NCBI RefSeq assembly: GCF_007845675.1
Contig: NZ_VOBR01000027.1
Coordinates: 21,031 to 77,983, forward strand
Direction of reading: 5' to 3'
DNA from: Lentzea tibetensis
GTDB taxonomy: Bacteria; Actinomycetota; Actinomycetes; Mycobacteriales; Pseudonocardiaceae
DNA length: 56,953 nucleotides
The position numbers and the translations under genes were made by a program. Positions 16,817-28,253 of the stretch are shown here, piece after piece (the first letter of the stretch is position 1; each line of letters begins with the position of its first letter). Under the pieces are notes generated by a model. The model worked only from the letters and a program-made list of their open reading frames with translations. It had not been told where the DNA came from and did no database searches.

Positions 16817-17425
16817 GTGGCGCGCCGAGGGGGAGTGGGCGAGCTCAGCAGGACCGAGCAGCGGATCATGGACGCGGCGGTCAGGCTGTTCGCGGCCAAG
16901 GGCTTCGACGCGACGACCGTGCAGGAGATCGTCGACGCGGCCGAGGTCACGAAGGGCGCGCTGTACCACTACTTCGGCGCCAAGGACGACCTGCTGTTCG
17001 AGATCTACCGGTCGCTGATCAACGAGCAGATGGCCGACATGGACCGGATCGTGTCCGAGGAGGCCGACCCGGCCGCCACGGTCCGGTCGATCCTCGTAGG
17101 CCTCGTCGAGACGACCGCGGGCCGGGTCGACGAGACCGCGGTGTTCGTGCGCGAGATGCACCGCCTCGACGCGGACCGGATGACCGAGTTCCGTGCCGAG
17201 CGTCGGCGATTCCACGAGACGTTCCGCGCGGTGATCGAGAAGGCGCAGGCGCGTGGTCAGTTCAGCGACGTCGTGCCCGCCGAGACCGCCGTGCTGATCG
17301 CGCTGGGCGTCGTCAACCAGCTGCCCACGTGGTACCGGCCGGACGGTCCGAAGTCGCCGACGCAGCTGGGCGAGGAGATCGCGGACTTCGTGCTGGCCGC
17401 TCTGCACAACCGGGCGACCGCCTGA
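16817..17425 (+). CDS. TetR-family transcriptional regulator
   Basis: The 202-residue regulator has an N-terminal helix-turn-helix (AAVRLFAAKGFDATTVQEIVDAAE...KGALYHYFGAKDDLL). The C-terminal ligand domain contains WYRPDGPKSPTQLGEEIADF, a pattern found in KstR2/FadR-like acyl-CoA-sensing TetRs. One base separates it from the oxidoreductase stop. The perfect palindrome at 15805-15822 is its likely operator. An acyl-CoA or steroid-derived ligand is a guess from the C-terminal resemblance. Confidence 0.9.
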   Translation: MARRGGVGELSRTEQRIMDAAVRLFAAKGFDATTVQEIVDAAEVTKGALYHYFGAKDDLLFEIYRSLINEQMADMDRIVSEEADPAATVRSILVGLVETTAGRVDETAVFVREMHRLDADRMTEFRAERRRFHETFRAVIEKAQARGQFSDVVPAETAVLIALGVVNQLPTWYRPDGPKSPTQLGEEIADFVLAALHNRATA

Positions 17426-17469
17426 CGGTCGGCAACGCGGCGGACGTTGCGACCGAGGCGTTCCAGCGG

Positions 17470-17928
17470 TTACTTCGAGGCGTGCGCGCGGAGTGCTTCG
17501 AGCGCCTTGTCCGCGTGCGCGTTCATGTTGAACTCGGACTTGATGACCTCGAGCACGGTCCGGTCCCGGTCGATCACGAACGTGTGCCGCTTGACGGGCA
17601 ACGGCCCGAACCGGCGCTTCACGCCGAACTGCTCGGCGACCAGGCCGTCGGTGTCCGACAGCAACGGGAAGCCGACGTCGTAGGTGTCGGCGAAGCGGTG
17701 CTGGCGGCCGACCGAGTCGCGGCTGATGCCGACCCGCTGCGCGCCCGCGGCCCTGAACTCGGCGGCGAGGTCGCGGAAGTGGCAGGTCTCGGCGGTGCAG
17801 CCGCCGGTCATCGCGGCCGGGTAGAAGAACAGGACGACCGGTCCGCCGCTCAGCAGCTCGCCGAGCGAGCTCAGCTGGTTGTGCTGGTCGGGCAGGGTGA
17901 AGTCGGGGGCGAGGTCGCCGGGCTTCAT
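17470..17928 (-). CDS. bcp: Bcp/PrxQ-type peroxiredoxin
   Basis: A 152-residue atypical 2-Cys peroxiredoxin. PDFTLPDQ opens the fold. FYPAAMTGGCTAETC carries the peroxidatic Cys (about 44) and the resolving Cys five residues later (about 49), the Bcp arrangement. GISRDSVGRQHRFAD and FPLLSDTDGLVAEQFGV follow. It reduces peroxides with thioredoxin in the cytoplasm. It is transcribed divergently from the LacI gene, with only 22 bases between start codons. Confidence 0.93.
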   Translation of the reverse strand: MKPGDLAPDFTLPDQHNQLSSLGELLSGGPVVLFFYPAAMTGGCTAETCHFRDLAAEFRAAGAQRVGISRDSVGRQHRFADTYDVGFPLLSDTDGLVAEQFGVKRRFGPLPVKRHTFVIDRDRTVLEVIKSEFNMNAHADKALEALRAHASK

Positions 17929-17950
17929 GGATCTCCAATACGCTCGGGCC

Positions 17951-18871
17951 GTGACCAGCATGTCCGATGTGGCGAAGGCCGCGGGGGTGTCGGCTGCGAC
18001 GGTATCGCGCGCGCTGCGCGGTGAGCCGGGGGTCTCCGAGGCGACCCGCCAGCACGTCAGCGACGTCGCCAGACGCATGAAGTACGCGATCGCTCGCGAC
18101 GCGTCGAGCCTTGCGGGCGGCCGACGGTACGCCATCGCCGTCCTGACCTCGACGGTGAGTCCCCTACTCGCGGGTGCGGAGGGAGCGCTGCGGCAGGCGG
18201 GGTACGACGTGCTGCTCTACGTGCTCGGTGATTCCACGTCGCGGCAGCGGTTCTTCGACGAGAACCCGCTCGGCAGGCGGGTCGACGGCGTGCTGCTGTT
18301 GTCCATGAACCTCACCGAGGCCGAGTCCGCGGGGCTGGCCGAGCTCGCCGTGCCGACCATCGCCATCGACGACAACGACCTGCGCGACTCGGTGCGGGTG
18401 GCCGCGGAGCACCTGATCGCGCTCGGGCACCGGGACATCGCGCTCGTGCTGGCCGACGGCGTCGACGAGTCGTACGACGAGATCCTCGTCCAGGCCGGCC
18501 TGGACGTCCCTCCCGAGTGGACGGTCTGGTGCTCGCCGACGGTTGACGGCGGCGAGCAGGTCGTCGAGGTGCTGCTCGACGGGCCGCGCATGCCGACCGC
18601 GGTGATCAGCTCCAGCGGTGCCGCGGCCGTCGGGATCTTCCTGCGCGTGCAGCGCGACGGGCGGTCGGTGCCCGAGGACGTGTCGATCGTGAGCCTCGAC
18701 GGGCAGGAGATCACCCGCGTCGTCGGGCTCACCGCCGTCGAGGGCGCGTTCCGCGAGCAGGGCGAGCACGCGGTGGCCGACCTGCTGACGTTGATCCGCG
18801 GCGGTGAGGTCACACCGGCGGACCAACCGCTGCGGCTGATCGTCAGGAACTCGACCACTAGGGTTCGGTAG
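17951..18871 (+). CDS. LacI-family regulator, unusually short
   Basis: Start GTG 17951 (ATG 17960 is an alternative). The 306-residue product has the HTH SMSDVAKAAGVSAATVSRAL and hinge, then a periplasmic-binding-protein-like domain (RYAIAVLTS, GYDVLLYVLG, DGVLLLSMN). It is about 30 residues shorter than typical LacI members: the segment after HLIALGHRDIALV drops the usual loop, and the ligand-contact region looks reduced. It precedes RidA (one-base overlap) and, 480 bases on, malQ, so maltodextrin control is possible but unproven. Confidence 0.87.
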   Translation: MTSMSDVAKAAGVSAATVSRALRGEPGVSEATRQHVSDVARRMKYAIARDASSLAGGRRYAIAVLTSTVSPLLAGAEGALRQAGYDVLLYVLGDSTSRQRFFDENPLGRRVDGVLLLSMNLTEAESAGLAELAVPTIAIDDNDLRDSVRVAAEHLIALGHRDIALVLADGVDESYDEILVQAGLDVPPEWTVWCSPTVDGGEQVVEVLLDGPRMPTAVISSSGAAAVGIFLRVQRDGRSVPEDVSIVSLDGQEITRVVGLTAVEGAFREQGEHAVADLLTLIRGGEVTPADQPLRLIVRNSTTRVR

Positions 18872-19278
18872 TGCCCATCGAACAGCGTCTGACCGACGTC
18901 TCCGCACTGCCCCCGTCGCCCGGCTACGCCCACGCGGTGACCGTGTCCGGACGCCTGGCGTTCGTGTCCGGCCAGGTGGCGATCGACAAGGCCGGCAAGG
19001 TCGTCGGCGCTGACGACCTCGGCGCGCAGACGCGGCAGGCGCTGAGCAACCTGCACGCGATCATCACGGAGCTGGGCGCGGACTGGTCGGACGTCATCCG
19101 CTTCACCTGGTACATGCTCGACGTGTCCGAGGTGCAGACCGTCCGCGACGTGCGCGACGAGCTGATCCGGCCGGCACTGGGCGACGCGCACAACCCGGCG
19201 AGCACGCTGATCCAGGTGGCGGCGTTGTTCGGGCCGGAATTCCTCATCGAGGTCGACGCCGTCGTCGCACTCCCTTAG
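18871..19278 (+). CDS. RidA/YjgF-family imine deaminase-like protein
   Basis: A 135-residue RidA-superfamily protein. Its GTG start overlaps the LacI stop by one base. Family features are GRLAFVSGQVAID, QTRQALSNLHAIITELGADWSDVIRFTWYMLD and NPASTLIQVAALFGPEFLIEVDAVVALP. The canonical substrate-binding Arg seen in RidA (pattern R-x-x-V-x-V) is replaced around PASTLIQVAAL, so it may belong to a RidA subfamily without imine deaminase activity. Likely cytoplasmic trimer. Confidence 0.87.
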   Translation: MPIEQRLTDVSALPPSPGYAHAVTVSGRLAFVSGQVAIDKAGKVVGADDLGAQTRQALSNLHAIITELGADWSDVIRFTWYMLDVSEVQTVRDVRDELIRPALGDAHNPASTLIQVAALFGPEFLIEVDAVVALP

Positions 19279-19351
19279 AACCTGCCCCATCCGGGTGACC
19301 AGGGACCATTTGCTCTGGCTATGCGCACCGAGCTGTGACATAGCTTTAACC

Positions 19352-21121
19352 GTGGATGAGCAGCTGCGCCGCCTGGCAGACGAACATGGCGTCGCCACTC
19401 ATTACGAGAACTCCGACCAGCGTCGCGTCGAGGTCGACGAGGACGTCGTGCGAGCGATCCTCGGCCAGCTCCACGCGAATGATCCGAAACCCGAGCTGCC
19501 GCACACGATCGTGCTCCGCGAAGGCGAGACCGCGGACCTCAGGGGACCGGCGACGATCCACCTCGAGGACGGCACCGAGCTGGCCGCGGACCGGCACCTG
19601 CCCGCCGACCTGCCGCTCGGCTGGCACCGGATCACCACCGCGAGCCAGCAGATCACGCTCGCCGTCGCACCCCGCAAGCTGCCCGAGGTGCCGAGGGCGT
19701 GGGGCTGGATGCTGCAGCTCTACGCCGCGAGATCCGATGAATCATGGGGAATGGGCGACTTCGGCGACCTCGCGACGATCGCCAGGAGATCCAGTCTGGA
19801 GCTGGACGCCGGCGTGCTGCTGGTGAACCCGGTGCAGGCCATCAGCCCGACGCACCCGGTCGAGCGCTCGCCGTACTCGCCGAGCAGCCGCCGGTACGCG
19901 AACCCGTTGTACCTGCGTGTCGTGGACACGGCGGCCTATCTCGTGGCCGACGGGGAAACGCGCCGGAAAGTCCGCGAGCTCAAACCGGAGAACCGGGAGC
20001 TCATCGACTACGACGAGATCTGGGACGCCAAGCGAAAAGCCTTCGAACTGCTGTGGCGCGACGAGCCGCAGGAGATGGACGAAGACCTCCGAACTTTCGC
20101 CACGTTCTGCGCGATCGCGGAAACCGAAGGGCCGGACTGGCGGGAATGGCCGGAAAAGCAGCAGAATCCGGAAACCGCTGACGCGCCCGAGGAAAGAATC
20201 CGCTTCCACGCGTGGCTCCAGCACCTCTGCACGGCCCAGCTGGACGAGGTCCGGCTCGCCGCGCACGAGGCGGGCATGGCGGTCGGCGTCATCCACGACC
20301 TGCCGGTCGGCGTGCACCCCGGCGGCGCGGACACGTGGGCCGATCGGGACGTCTACGCGAACGCCACGGTCGGCGCGCCGCCGGACGCGTTCAGCCGCGA
20401 CGGCCAGGACTGGAACCTCCCGCCGTGGCGGCCGGACAAGCTCGCCGAGACCGGCTACGAGCCGTTCCGCCAGGTGCTGCGCAGCGTCCTGCGGCACGGC
20501 GACGGCATCCGCATCGACCACGTCGCCGGGCTGTGGCGGCTGTGGTGGATCCCGGAGGGCGAGCCGCCGGGCCGCGGCACCTACGTGCACTACGACGCGG
20601 ACGCGATGCTCGGCGTGCTCGCGCTCGAAGCGCACCGCGCCGGAGCCGTGGTCGTCGGCGAGGATTTGGGCACCGTCGAGCCCGTGGTCACCAAGACGTT
20701 GCAGGAGAACGGGATGCTGACCTCGGCCGTGCTGTGGTTCCAGCGCGACTGGGACGCGCCCGGCCACCCGCTCATCCCGCCGAGGCAGTGGAGCGCAGGG
20801 GCGATGGCCAGCATCTCGACGCACGACCTGCCGACGGCGGCCACCTACCTCGCCGAGCACCCCGAGTTCGCGGATCTCATGCGCGCCGAAGGGCTCGACG
20901 CGGGCGACGAGGTGGCCGGTGCGCACGCGTTGCTGGCGCAGGCGCCGTGCGCGCTCGTGCTGACCTCGCCGCAGGACGCGCTGCGCGAGACCAGGCAGCC
21001 GAACGTGCCCGGCACGATCGACGAGCACCCGAACTGGCGCATCCCGCTCCCGGTACCGCTGGAAGAGTTCTTCTCCCGCGTCCGCGACGTGATACGTCCA
21101 CTGCGGGTGAGGGCCGAATGA
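19352..21121 (+). CDS. malQ: 4-alpha-glucanotransferase (amylomaltase)
   Basis: Start GTG 19352 gives 589 residues beginning DEQLRRLADEHGVAT, as in actinobacterial MalQ. GTG 19295 is possible but unneeded. GH77 motifs include SWGMGDFGDL, NPLYL, GVIHDLPVGVHPGGADTW, GIRIDHVAGLWRLWWIPEG (nucleophile Asp), VVGEDLGTVEP (acid/base Glu) and STHDLPT (stabiliser Asp). It transfers alpha-1,4-glucan segments between maltodextrins, feeding longer chains to GlgX and TreY downstream. An RxE-rich N-terminal extension is normal for the actinobacterial type. It heads the glycogen/trehalose block. Confidence 0.92.
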   Translation: MDEQLRRLADEHGVATHYENSDQRRVEVDEDVVRAILGQLHANDPKPELPHTIVLREGETADLRGPATIHLEDGTELAADRHLPADLPLGWHRITTASQQITLAVAPRKLPEVPRAWGWMLQLYAARSDESWGMGDFGDLATIARRSSLELDAGVLLVNPVQAISPTHPVERSPYSPSSRRYANPLYLRVVDTAAYLVADGETRRKVRELKPENRELIDYDEIWDAKRKAFELLWRDEPQEMDEDLRTFATFCAIAETEGPDWREWPEKQQNPETADAPEERIRFHAWLQHLCTAQLDEVRLAAHEAGMAVGVIHDLPVGVHPGGADTWADRDVYANATVGAPPDAFSRDGQDWNLPPWRPDKLAETGYEPFRQVLRSVLRHGDGIRIDHVAGLWRLWWIPEGEPPGRGTYVHYDADAMLGVLALEAHRAGAVVVGEDLGTVEPVVTKTLQENGMLTSAVLWFQRDWDAPGHPLIPPRQWSAGAMASISTHDLPTAATYLAEHPEFADLMRAEGLDAGDEVAGAHALLAQAPCALVLTSPQDALRETRQPNVPGTIDEHPNWRIPLPVPLEEFFSRVRDVIRPLRVRAE

Positions 21122-21209
21122 GACGAAACATGCACGTTACTGCAGGCGATGGCCCTGCGGAGTACTGTAATTCCGTCACCCGGCGGAGACTTTGGAGGTG
21201 GCGTTTTCG

Positions 21210-21512
21210 ATGAGTTCTGCCGTGAGCACGCAGAATCGGACTGACGTGCTGGAACTGGCCGTCGAGCAGGTGCTGGCCGCGGTGCGGCCCGCCGCACTCG
21301 GCGACCCGGTGATCGGGGCACGGCGCGCGGAGGAGTCCCTGCGCGACGCTCTGCGGGACGCCCGCCCGAGCACGGACAACCTGGCGCTGCTGCAGGCACT
21401 CGCGTGTGCCGAGGCGGCGTGCGAACACCTCAAGTACTGCGAGATCCAGGAAGCGCGCACGCTGCTGACGGCGGCGCGCGGTCAACTGGTGCTGGCCCAC
21501 GAGAGGATGTGA
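21210..21512 (+). CDS. small helical hypothetical protein upstream of glgX
   Basis: A 100-residue protein from ATG 21210 (GGAGG at 21194-21198, 11 bases away). It is almost entirely helical with Ala/Leu heptads (ALRDARPSTDNLALLQALACAEAACEHL) and has no signal. I do not know the family. It lies between malQ and glgX on the same strand, so it may be an accessory or regulatory protein of glycogen breakdown. Confidence 0.6.
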   Translation: MSSAVSTQNRTDVLELAVEQVLAAVRPAALGDPVIGARRAEESLRDALRDARPSTDNLALLQALACAEAACEHLKYCEIQEARTLLTAARGQLVLAHERM

Positions 21513-21528
21513 CGCCGCACGCGTGACG

Positions 21529-21549
21529 GGGTACTAGGGTCGTGTACCC
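21529..21549. promoter_or_regulatory. inverted repeat before glgX
   Basis: GGGTAC - 9 bases - GTACCC is a perfect 6+6 inverted repeat 22 bases before the glgX start. The spacer holds TAGGGT, a possible -10 element. It could be an operator for the glgX-treY-treZ operon; the protein that binds it is not evident. Confidence 0.4.
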
Positions 21550-21570
21550 ACACATCCTGTGAGGAGCATT

Positions 21571-23684
<2,114 letters not shown>

Positions 23685-23685
<1 letters not shown>

Positions 23686-25766
23686 TGCACTCGACCTACC
23701 GCGTGCAGTTCACGCCGGGCTTCACGTTCCACGACGGCGTCCGGGTGCTCAACTACCTGCGCAGGCTCGGCGTCGGCGCGCTCTACGCGTCGCCGATGCT
23801 CGACGCGCGGGAGGGGTCGACGCACGGCTACGACGTGGTCGACCCGACCCGCGCACGGCAGGAGCTCGGCGGCGACCAGGGCCGGGCTGTTCTCCAGGAA
23901 GAGCTGCGGCGCAGGGGAATGGGCCTCGTCGTCGACATCGTGCCGAACCACATGGCCGTGCCGAACCCGTGGTGGGACGACGTCCTCGCGCACGGCCGGA
24001 AGTCGCAGTACGCCGCGTTCTTCGACATCGACTGGTCCGAGGGCAAGGTGCTGCTGCCGGTGCTGCCGGAGGACGCGGCCGACGAGGAGCACGAGCACTA
24101 CCGCAAGGTCGACTGGCGGCGCGGCAACACCGAGCTGAACTACCGCAGGTTCTTCGACATCACCGAGCTCGCCGCGCTGCGCGTCGAGGAGCAGGAGGTG
24201 TTCGACGCGACGCACGACGAGGTGCTGTCGTGGCAGGCGGACGGCCTGCGCGTCGACCACCCGGACGGGCTCGCCGACCCCGGCGGCTACTTCCGCAGGC
24301 TGCGCGAGCGCACCGGCGCGTGGATCGTCGTCGAGAAGATCCTCGGGCCGGACGAGGAGCTGCCGCAGAGCTGGCCGGTCGACGGCACCACGGGCTACGA
24401 CGCGCTGCGCGAGATCTGCGGCGTGTTCATCGACCGGGCCGCGGAATCGTACTTTCGGGGTGATTTCCACACCGTCGAGCACGACAGCCGCGAACTCGTC
24501 GCGAACACGATCCTGGCCGCCGAGGTGGGCCGGATCGCCAGGCTGGTCAAGGACGTCGACCACACCGAGGCGTGCGTCGCCGTCGCCGAGGTGATGGTCA
24601 ACTTCCCGGTCTACCGGTCGTACCTGCCGGAGGGCTGGAGCCACTGGGAGCAGGCCGTCGCGCGGTCGTCGAGCCCGGCCGTGCGCGCGCTGGACGAGCA
24701 GGTGCGGGCGGATCCGCACGGCGAGCTGGCCACCCGGTTCCAGCAGACGTCCGGCATGGTCGTCGCGAAGGGCACCGAGGACACCGCGTTCTACCGGTAC
24801 ACGAACTTCGTGGCGCTCAACGAGGTCGGCGGCGCACCGGACCGGTTCGGCGTGTCCGTCGACGAGTTCCACTACCGCGCGGCGCACCGCGAGTCCGCGT
24901 TCCCGCGTTCGATGACGACCCTGTCGACGCACGACACCAAGCGTTCCGAGGACGTCCGGGCGCGGCTGGCCGTGCTCGCGGAGATCCCCGAGGACTACCG
25001 GGCCGCCGAGTGGCGGTGGAGCGAGAAGCACGGCCTGCCCGAGCCGACGCTGAACGAGCTGGCGTGGCAGTCGCTGCTCGGCGCGTGGCCGATCAGCGCC
25101 GAACGGCTGGAGCGCTACCTCGAGAAGGCCTCGCGCGAAGCCAAGATCGCGACGTCGTGGGTCGACCGCAACGAGCGGTTCGACGAGGTGGTCCAGGCGT
25201 GGCCCGTCGACCTGCTCGCGGATTCCGCTGTGGTGCAGGAGATCAGCGCGTTCGTCGACCGGATCACGCCTGCCGGGTGGTCGAACTCGTTGGGGCAGAA
25301 GCTGGTCCAGCTCACCGCGCCCGGTGTGCCGGACGTGTACCAGGGCACCGAGCTGTGGGACTTCTCGCTCGTCGACCCGGACAACCGCCGCCCGGTCGAC
25401 TACGAGCTGCGCTCGGAACTGCTGGGGCGCATCGAGTCCGGCTGGCTGCCGGAGGTCGACTCGACCGGTGCCGCGAAGCTGCTCGTCGTGCAGCGGGCGC
25501 TGTCGGTGCGCGCGTCGTTGTCCGGGTACCGGCCGATGTTCGCCGAGGGCCCGTCCGCGGCGCACGTGCTCGCGTTCCAGCGGGGCGACGTCGTGACGGT
25601 CGCGACGCGGTTGCCGATGGGGCTCTCGCACTCCGGCTGGCGGGACTCCGTGCTGCCGTTGCCACCGGGTGAGTGGACGGACGTCTTGACAGGCCGTCCG
25701 GCCGTCGCGGAGCTGTCTCACCTGCTCGAGGTGTATCCGGTGGCGCTTCTCACCAGGAATAGGTGA
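23685..25766 (+). CDS. treY: maltooligosyltrehalose synthase
   Basis: A 693-residue TreY. The N-terminal STYRVQFTPGFTFHDGVRVLNYL and YASPMLDAREGSTHGYDVVDP are diagnostic. LVVDIVPNHMA, LRVDHPDGLADP (nucleophile Asp), IVVEKILGPDE (Glu) and STHDTKRSEDVRAR complete the GH13_26 signature. It converts the reducing-end alpha-1,4 linkage of maltodextrins to alpha,alpha-1,1. It is somewhat shorter than many TreY proteins (about 720-830), mostly in linkers. The ATG overlaps the glgX stop. Confidence 0.95.
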
Positions 25767-25798
25767 ACCGGAGAAGGTCTCGCGGACGTGGTCGCGCT

Positions 25799-26128
25799 AT
25801 GGGTTTGTGGGATCACTACGAGGCGCTCACCGCCGAGCACCGGGCAGAACTGGATTCGTTGACGCCGGAGCAGCGCCGGTGCGCTCTCGACGAGTGGCAG
25901 TCGAGACGCGCGGCGGTGGCGGCGATGAGGGACGCGGTGGCCAGCACGGCGGGCGTCCTCGACGTGACCGTGGACCTGCTCATACTCGAGCTGAAGCACC
26001 AGGAGGACGAGAACCGCCGCAACGCGCTCGTCGACTTCATGATCGAGATCTGCGGGACGGCTGCCGCAGCGCGCGCGTTCGTCGAGGGCAAGCCGCCGGG
26101 GGACGTGTTGGAGGCGTTCGGGCGCTAG
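25799..26128 (+). CDS. small acidic helical protein between treY and treZ
   Basis: About 109 residues from ATG 25799. GTG 25763, overlapping the treY stop, is an alternative start that adds a basic N-terminus. The protein is all-helical (LDSLTPEQRRCALDEWQSRRAAVAAMRDAV, then LILELKHQEDENRRNALVDFMIEICG). I do not recognise a family. Its position inside the treY-treZ operon, 10 bases before treZ, makes an accessory role in trehalose synthesis plausible. Confidence 0.6.
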   Translation: MGLWDHYEALTAEHRAELDSLTPEQRRCALDEWQSRRAAVAAMRDAVASTAGVLDVTVDLLILELKHQEDENRRNALVDFMIEICGTAAAARAFVEGKPPGDVLEAFGR

Positions 26129-26138
26129 CCTTCGTCGG

Positions 26139-27827
26139 GTGAACTTCTCCGTCTGGGCGCCGAACGCAGACAAGGTCCTGATCCGCGTGGACGGGAAGGA
26201 CCACGAGATGACCCGCGTCGTCGACACCTGGCTCACGACCCTGCGGCCGGGCCACGGCACCGACTACTGCTACGTCGTCGACGGCGAGGCTCTGCCCGAT
26301 CCGCGGTCGCGGTGGCAGCCCAACGGCGTGCACGAGCCGTCGCGCGTCTACGAGCACACGTTCGCGTGGACCGACCAGCACTGGACCGGCCGCGCGCTGC
26401 CCGGTGGCGTCATCTACGAGCTGCACATCGGTACGTTCACGGCCGCCGGCACGTTCGACGCGGCCATCGGGAAGCTGGACCACCTGGCCGACCTCGGTGT
26501 GACCCACGTCGAGGTGATGCCGGTGAACTCGTTCGACGGCGTCGACGGCTGGGGTTACGACGGCGTGCTGTGGGGCGCGGTGCACGAGCCCTACGGCGGA
26601 CCGGACGGCTTCAAGCGGTTCGTGGACGCGTGCCACGACCGCGGGCTCGCGGTGCTGCTCGACGTGGTCTACAACCACCTCGGTCCCTCCGGCGCGTACC
26701 TCGACCGGTTCGGTCCCTACTTCGCGGGTCGCAACGACTGGGGCCCCGGCCTCAATCTCGACGGTCCCGGCAGCGATGCCGTGCGGGCCTACGTCATCGA
26801 CAACGCGCTGTCCTGGCTGCGGGACTTCCACGTCGACGGTCTGCGCCTCGACGCCGTGCACGCGTTGAACGACCGGAGCGCGGTGCACCTGCTGGAGCAG
26901 CTCGCGATCGAGGTGGACGCGCTGTCCGCGCGCGTCCGCAGGCCGTTGACGCTGATCGCCGAGTCCGACCTCAACGACGCCCGCCTGGTAACTGCTCGCG
27001 AAGGCGGCGGGACCGGCCTGCACGCGCAGTGGTCCGACGACCTGCACCACTGCCTGCACGTCGCGCTGACCGGGGAGACCGACGGCTACTACGCGGACTT
27101 CCCCGGCATGCTGCACGCGACGCTGGAGAACGTCTTCCACCACGCGGGCACGTGGTCGTCGTTCCGCGGCCGCAAGCACGGCAAGCCGGTGGACAAGCAC
27201 CTGATCCCCGGCCACCGCTTCCTCGGGTACCTGCAGAACCACGACCAGATCGGCAACCGCGCGATCGGTGACCGGCTGACCGCCACCGTCCCGCCCGAGC
27301 GGCTGCTCGCCGCCGCCGCGATCGTGTTCGGTTCCCCGTACACCCCGATGATCTTCATGGGGGAGGAGTGGGCGGCGCGCACGCCGTGGCAGTTCTTCGC
27401 GTCGTTCCCGGATCCCGAGCTGGCCGAAGCGGTGCGGACGGGCCGCAGGCGCGAGTTCGCGCGGCACGGCTGGGGTGAGTCGGACGTGCCGGACCCGATG
27501 GACCCGGCGACCGTCGAACGGTCGCGGCTGCGGTGGTCCGAACTCGACGAGAACGCGTCGTTCCACGAGACCTACCGCGCGCTGATCGCGTTGCGCAGGG
27601 ACCACCCGGATCTCGCGGACCCGCGGCTGGACCAGTTCTTCGTCGAGTCGAGCAACTCGTGCTTCGTGCTGTTCCGCGGAGATCTGCGGGTGATCGCGAA
27701 CCTCGGTCCCGAGCCGTATCGCTACGTGCCCGCCTCCGAGGTCGTGTTCGCGTCGCCGTCGGTGTCGTTCTCGCCGTCGGACATGGCCGTCGTGGTTCCC
27801 CCGGACTCGTTCGCGGTGGTCAGGTAA
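26139..27827 (+). CDS. treZ: maltooligosyltrehalose trehalohydrolase
   Basis: A 562-residue TreZ beginning NFSVWAPNADKV (CBM48-like N-terminal domain). The GH13_10 barrel shows LLDVVYNHLGPSGAYL, VDGLRLDAVHAL (nucleophile Asp), LIAESDLNDARLV (Glu) and LQNHDQIGNRA (Asp). It releases trehalose from maltooligosyltrehalose, completing the TreY-TreZ route. The GTG start lies 10 bases after the small gene. Its last 106 bases overlap, tail to tail, the 3' end of the ANTAR gene on the other strand. Confidence 0.95.
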   Translation: MNFSVWAPNADKVLIRVDGKDHEMTRVVDTWLTTLRPGHGTDYCYVVDGEALPDPRSRWQPNGVHEPSRVYEHTFAWTDQHWTGRALPGGVIYELHIGTFTAAGTFDAAIGKLDHLADLGVTHVEVMPVNSFDGVDGWGYDGVLWGAVHEPYGGPDGFKRFVDACHDRGLAVLLDVVYNHLGPSGAYLDRFGPYFAGRNDWGPGLNLDGPGSDAVRAYVIDNALSWLRDFHVDGLRLDAVHALNDRSAVHLLEQLAIEVDALSARVRRPLTLIAESDLNDARLVTAREGGGTGLHAQWSDDLHHCLHVALTGETDGYYADFPGMLHATLENVFHHAGTWSSFRGRKHGKPVDKHLIPGHRFLGYLQNHDQIGNRAIGDRLTATVPPERLLAAAAIVFGSPYTPMIFMGEEWAARTPWQFFASFPDPELAEAVRTGRRREFARHGWGESDVPDPMDPATVERSRLRWSELDENASFHETYRALIALRRDHPDLADPRLDQFFVESSNSCFVLFRGDLRVIANLGPEPYRYVPASEVVFASPSVSFSPSDMAVVVPPDSFAVVR

Positions 27828-28117
27828 TCCCACAGCGCCTGGTCCGCAGGGGCGACCGGGTTGCCGAGGTGCGCGGTGACGAACGCGGTCACGAGTCTTC
27901 GCGCCGCGATGTGCAGCTTGATGTTGTGGTGCTGCGAGAGCTGCACGAGCAGCTCGAACGCCTGGTGCGGCGTGCAGGGTGTGCGGGCGGCGATGAGGCC
28001 GGTCGCTTGCCCGATGACCGTGCGGTTCTGCAGCGCCTTGCGCAGGCCTGCCACCTCGGCCTCGAGAGCGGCGATACTCGCTGACACCGCCGGGCTCCTT
28101 TCGCGTCGCTGGGTCAT
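27722..28117 (-). CDS. ANTAR-domain protein
   Basis: A 131-residue protein. Residues about 15-75 form an ANTAR RNA-binding domain: coiled LEAEVAGLRKALQNR, then TVIGQATGLIAARTPCTPHQAFELLVQLSQHHNIKLHIAARRLV. No GAF or receiver domain precedes it, so it is a stand-alone ANTAR, perhaps an antiterminator working with an unseen partner. The last 30 or so residues are low-complexity (Thr/Asp/Asn/Gly) and are translated antisense to the treZ 3' end, so this tail looks secondarily acquired by stop-codon loss. Confidence 0.85.
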   Translation of the reverse strand: MTQRRERSPAVSASIAALEAEVAGLRKALQNRTVIGQATGLIAARTPCTPHQAFELLVQLSQHHNIKLHIAARRLVTAFVTAHLGNPVAPADQALWDYLTTANESGGTTTAMSDGENDTDGDANTTSEAGT

Positions 28118-28219
28118 TTCGGCACGCCAGCAACGCGACAGGCTGCGGGAGGCACCCAGGGCAAGCCGCTACTGGCTTGCGGCTGGGTTCTCAACCGCGA
28201 GAGATCACTTTAGCCTCTC

Positions 28220-28244
28220 GTTTCGCACCTCGGCCCTGGGGTAA
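28220..28244 (+). promoter_or_regulatory. sigma-B-like promoter of csbD
   Basis: GTTT - 15 bases - GGGTAA matches the actinobacterial stress-sigma consensus (GNNT-N14-16-GGGTAC/T) except for the last base. The -10 ends 9 bases before the csbD ATG, so the transcript would be leaderless or nearly so. No ribosome binding site precedes that ATG. Confidence 0.55.
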
Positions 28245-28253
28245 CCGGTAGGC

